NCBI GenBank assembly: GCA_021613375.1
Contig: CM038726.1
Location: 15,172,341-15,236,340 of the forward strand
Origin: Megaleporinus macrocephalus
Taxonomy: Eukaryota; Chordata; Actinopteri; Characiformes; Anostomidae
Direction of reading: 5' to 3'
DNA: 64,000 bases
Shown in pieces: positions 58,956 to 64,000 of the stretch; the first letter of the stretch is position 1; every line of letters begins with the position of its first letter. Both the position numbers and the translations under genes were made by a program. A model generated the notes under the pieces. The model saw only the letters and a program-made list of their open reading frames with translations. It was not told the origin of the DNA and made no database searches.

Positions 58956-61900
58956 AATAATTGAAATGTGCAGACACTTTTGAAAAATGGGTGGAATTCC
59001 CCTTTGTATACAAACACCACTCTTATTGTAATACTCTTATTGAGCTGTGATGAGGCTTAATATGAGTAGTAGAGGAGCGCTATGCTAGTCCACCTTACTG
59101 GGTTACCATCCCAAAAAAAAAAAACTATTTGTAATGCTAATGCTAACCCATCGTAACATTGCCGCCCCCTGCTCGCACAATGCACTGCACATGCCCTCAC
59201 TACAAAGACAGGGCGTGTCCCTGTTTACTAAACACATGGTAATTACAGACACAAGGCAGAGTTCTTTGATGTACGAAAGGGCCGTGCTGTAATCACATGC
59301 AGGCAGGTACTTACGACTCGCACACTCTTTCATTTCTGACATATCCCTTCCATCCCTTTCGTCTTCCCTTAATTAGACGTCACCCTTTCTCATGCCCTCA
59401 TTCACTTGACAGAATAGAATAATCCTCTGCTTGTCATTCAGTAAATGCTTACGCACACACGCGCACACCCCCACACTTTGTACTTTTTTACACTCGGCGA
59501 GCTTCAGCAATTAGAGGATTTAGTTTGGACTGAAGGGCAGGAATGTTTGTCTTTGTGCAGTCGTTACAAGTCATAAGACCCAGCAATGTCACTTTGAAGC
59601 CTTTCTCTTGAACCATGCAAAGGCAAACAATCACATTTCTAAACCGCAGTGGTAAAAAAAAACAAGAAAAATAAGACGACGTAAACACACACGTTTTCAA
59701 TCCAATCAAACGTTTCATCTGGTTCGCTGGTGCATTCAGAGGCTTTGGGTCTGTCCATTTCACTGGAGGAAAAAAAGGTTCTGCTTCAACTTAACCCTTT
59801 CACGCCAAGTGAATCATACTTAATACGTTGAGAGCTGTAAATCCGCTGTGAATGTCCTTAAAAATCCTCATGTACTCCTGAACTTTGCTCAAATCCACAC
59901 TTTGTTCTAAACTGTAGTGGAGAACCAAAGATACAGAATGTAGTACATACAGAATGTGTAAAACACTGTAGTACAATATGAAAAAATATATATTTTATAA
60001 GTTAAAAATGACTCAAGTAAGCATTTAAAATAATCTCAGAGTATAAAGGGTTAAAACCATATGTTCATAATTTTTTTATTTCTTAGCAAAAAAACATGAT
60101 TAAAAAATAAAACTAATATATGCAAAGTGTTAATTGTATTATTTGTATTGTGTGTTTTATATAATAATCCATTATTCTTATTATTATTCATATAATACTC
60201 AATTATTATTTTATGTATATAATCATTATTATAATTATTATTTTTTACTTAATACTTTATTTACTTTATTTTATACTTTATTCACTATTTACTTAATATT
60301 TATTTATTATTTACTAAATATTTATTGAAGGTCTAATAAAAACTCTAATAAAAAAACATTTTTTGGCAATTGTTTCATGGTTCAGGCTTTAAAGAGTTAA
60401 ATCATTTAAAATAAAAGTTTAGTCAAAATTCAATTCCACAAATGTCAGTATAGTATATGAAATACAAATAAAAACATATTTTGACCCGTTTTAGTTTGAA
60501 AAGAGAACAAAAATGTATCCTAGCTTTTTCAATTCCAATAAGGCTGGGATATAGTGATACATACCAGCCAGCATAGGATATGAATAGGCCTTCGTGTGAT
60601 ACTTTAATCTTTAAATATACTGGTACTCTAGATACATCTGTACTTCAGCCGCTGAGATTAATAAAGTGATCTATCTGCACTCCCAATTCGAACAAGACTC
60701 TCTATGTTAAACCTTTTCTTCCACTGTGTTCCTGAAGAGTAATTTCTCCTGTTAATCTCTCCATTTTATACTAATCTAATGGGTGTTTCTCATCTTCTTT
60801 GTGGGATATGTGGTTCTGGTACCTGGCAACCCAACCCAGAGGCACAGGTGATTTTAAATTTCAGTCCATTTTAGTGCAAGACCAAGATATTTTAAGGATA
60901 GAGCGCAGTCAGGGCAAAATCATGCTAAAAACAGATGCTGTTAGACGGGGGCAGGTGTGTTTAGCATACTGTTAGTAGAGCAGGACAAAAAAAGTTGAAT
61001 AATTTGGAATAAAATATTTCAGGAAAATTTTTTACTTCAGTTTAAATTTGCTTACCTGGAGATTTGATAAGATACAATAGATGTCTGGGTAGAAAACCTC
61101 GGGCCATTCTGCTGGGTTTCTGTACCCTGCTTGATGCTCAAAGACTGAAGGGATATGACTAAAGATAAAGCAAAACGATCTCCTCACTGTATCATTTGCA
61201 TTTAATGGCATGCAGCGTCGATGTATAGTTTATAAATGGCCCTGATACATTATTTCTGCATTGGTTTGGTCTGTTTTTTTTTTTTACTGCTATTTCACAT
61301 TACAGTCTATGGCAGGTGCCATTCCCTGATGTGCTGATCTAATGTCAGTGTATTTAGCTTGTAAAAGATACTTAATACTCAAAATACTTCAGTACTACAC
61401 AAATTTACCATTGCATTACCTGAAAATACCTGAATTCCATTGAAGGACTTTACCATTTCACAGGCCTACTTGAAAAAGAGGACCATTGCAGTGTAGCACT
61501 AACATACACAGCCCTTGTAAAAACCATTTAAAGCTGGAGAAGCTATAATATTTGGGTATTATCTTGTAGCATGTTGTAGGGTCACGTCATACTCATGCGC
61601 GAGCCCTGTTACAGAAATGACACTCACATCGGAATGTGTTGCTTCACCTGAGCTTCACACAGCCACAAACAGCCCATGCACTTAAGTTATTATGAGTTAA
61701 CCTAAGTGAAAGAGAGAGAGGGGAAGTACCCACCTGCTTGATCAAAGGTCTTAAATAAGTCTTAGGTATGGAGGGGTCTGTGTTCTTCTAAGCTTTGAAG
61801 TCTGTCCAGACTCATATCTCGTGGGCGTTTCATTTGCATAAAACAAGTCTTTCCTCAAAGCTCACTTTTCTCTACTAACAGAACAACAAACAGAAATGTC

Positions 61901-62370
61901 CTACTACTTCCTGTAATGCTATGTTTACACTTTGCCGACATGTGAGGGTCACTCAGTCCAGAAATATGACCATAAAGAAAGCTGATGTGTGGTAAATATT
62001 TAAAAAATATTCCAAATTAAGTTGGTCCTCTAGTTCTCTCTGCTCTTTTCCACCGTGGAGCATCGTCAGCATTATTACATTGGCAGCATAAAATGGGCTC
62101 ATGCTAATTTCACACTCAGTTTTGTTAATTATCAGCTTCATCATAGAAGTATTGAAGATAATATGAATTCATTTAATATTAATGTTCAAGTGTAATAATT
62201 TAACAACCTGAAGAAGCCAATTAACCAACATTTTAACCAACATATATATATTTAACCAACATAGACATATATAACAATAGTACTAGTAATTTATTTATAT
62301 GGGAATCCAGTACAAAGGTGGCTACGTTTGTTTTTCATTTTGTTAGAAATAAATGATGCTCCTGTTTTAT
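58956..62370. other. Intergenic, mostly nothing recognised
   Basis: Includes an AT-rich simple-sequence stretch (60130-60340) and a possible minus-strand exon at 59488-59660 (listed separately). No other gene or repeat family supported. Confidence 0.45.
59488..59660 (-). CDS. Possible terminal exon of an unidentified minus-strand gene
   Basis: On the minus strand a pyrimidine tract (cttatttttcttg, then a t-run) leads to ctgcggtttag. It is followed by an open frame reading NVIVCLCMVQEKGFKVTLLG, LMTCNDCTKTNIPALQSKLN and PLIAEARRV, then TAA. The composition looks protein-like. I do not recognise the protein and found no upstream exon with matching phase, so this may be a chance frame or a retro-derived piece. 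Confidence 0.2.
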
Positions 62371-62374
62371 TTAA

Positions 62375-63086
<712 letters not shown>

Positions 63087-63090
63087 TTAA

Positions 63091-64000
63091 TGACATATTA
63101 CACTGTGTTTAAGACATACTCCACACAGCTAGTGCAGAAACATCTCACACACTGCAACAATGGAGCCTTCAAATTTATTTTAAGAAAATAAAGGCACTGT
63201 ACAATACCATCATCCCACCATCTTAAAACAACAGTGTAATGCTGGGTTTTCTCATATGACAAATTACAGGCAGTCGCTTGAATAAACACTCGCTCTGCAT
63301 GGTTGGTGACATGTGGCACTGCAACTGCTGCAGCTCACGTGTTGGCCATTCACACATGTAGTGTTTGTGAAGCACAACAGCAACAGCAGGATAGTTCCTG
63401 CTGTAATGTGATTTCATTACCTTACCTCAGAAACAGTTTTCCATTTCTACCTGATCATATCCAATTAGGTGCTTTCAATATGACATATATAAACATATTA
63501 TGTAAAATATATGCAATATATACAAATATTTGTGCTTTTTATTTTAAAAGTGAAACTGAAATATTTAGATTTATCAGATTTTAAAAGTGCATATAGGCGG
63601 AGTCTTATTTTAGCCACGCTCCTGCATTTTACAGCAAGACGTGAGACTGTATCCCTGTTCCTCATGGCCACATGGTGAGCAGTTAAATCACATTGTTTTG
63701 GAGTAACTGCAAGTCTGAAAAAAAGTCTTATATTTTAAACGGTTAAATATACTGTGTTGTGCTTTCTTACTCAAATATATATAGAGTTTATGTGTACAGC
63801 TGTTTGCTGGCTATGTGCTCGCTAAAATTGTCACTACAGAAAATGAAAAGCTAAATTGTTTGTTTCAATAAATCCATTTACTTATGTAAACAATCACACA
63901 TAAAGTCAACAAAGGTTTTTTTTGGCATCATTTAAATTTAATTAACCATTTAAAATTAATTAATCTTGATCATTATAAAATACAGGCATAGAAGTAAAAC
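63091..64000. other. Window end, nothing recognised
   Basis: AT-rich, short frames only; no supported feature. Confidence 0.5.

Overview
The window is vertebrate genomic DNA, almost certainly from a teleost fish. The evidence is a split gene with GT-AG introns, large introns full of DNA-transposon remnants, long (TA)n, (CA)n and (ATGG)n microsatellites, and several repeat families typical of teleosts. A foldback family present in three copies suggests an otophysan fish, but that placement is a recollection and not proven here.

One protein-coding gene is certain: a plus-strand Rho guanine-nucleotide exchange factor of the ARHGEF18/ARHGEF2 (p114RhoGEF/GEF-H1) group, most like ARHGEF18. I could chain 15 exons from 1827 to 45675 with every splice phase consistent. 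Together they give 939 residues ending in a TAA stop: an acidic linker, the whole DH domain, the PH domain, a Pro-rich linker, a strong coiled coil and a Ser/His-rich tail. The first exon starts inside a codon, so the 5' end of the gene lies outside the window. One exon is only 48 nt (22082-22129) and is recognisable because it restores the conserved leucine-rich start of the coiled-coil region. The 3'UTR probably ends near the AATAAA at 46320.

Layout: 1-757 is a 71-72 bp minisatellite, followed by a transposon end near 1382. Positions 1827-16644 carry eleven exons (DH-PH and linker). Positions 16645-38648 are long introns holding two exons (48 nt and 495 nt), a 2.15-kb inverted-repeat element with an internal 82-bp minisatellite, a Harbinger-like element, two hAT elements, a 239/289-bp duplication with a micro-inversion, and a 385-bp block inserted with about 51 bp of flanking duplication. 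The last two coding exons are at 38649 and 45518. From 46.3 to 64 kb no gene could be established. That part holds Tc1, hAT, TTAA-flanked and unclassified inverted-repeat elements, a broken minus-strand ORF at 57.4-57.9 kb, microsatellites, and one possible minus-strand terminal exon at 59.5 kb that I cannot identify.

I found no CRISPR array, operon, tRNA or rRNA. I also found no convincing new biological system. The most unusual signals are structural: the templated-looking insertion near 35.4 kb, the duplication with internal micro-inversion near 30.6-31.1 kb, and the minisatellite that expanded inside a mobile element.
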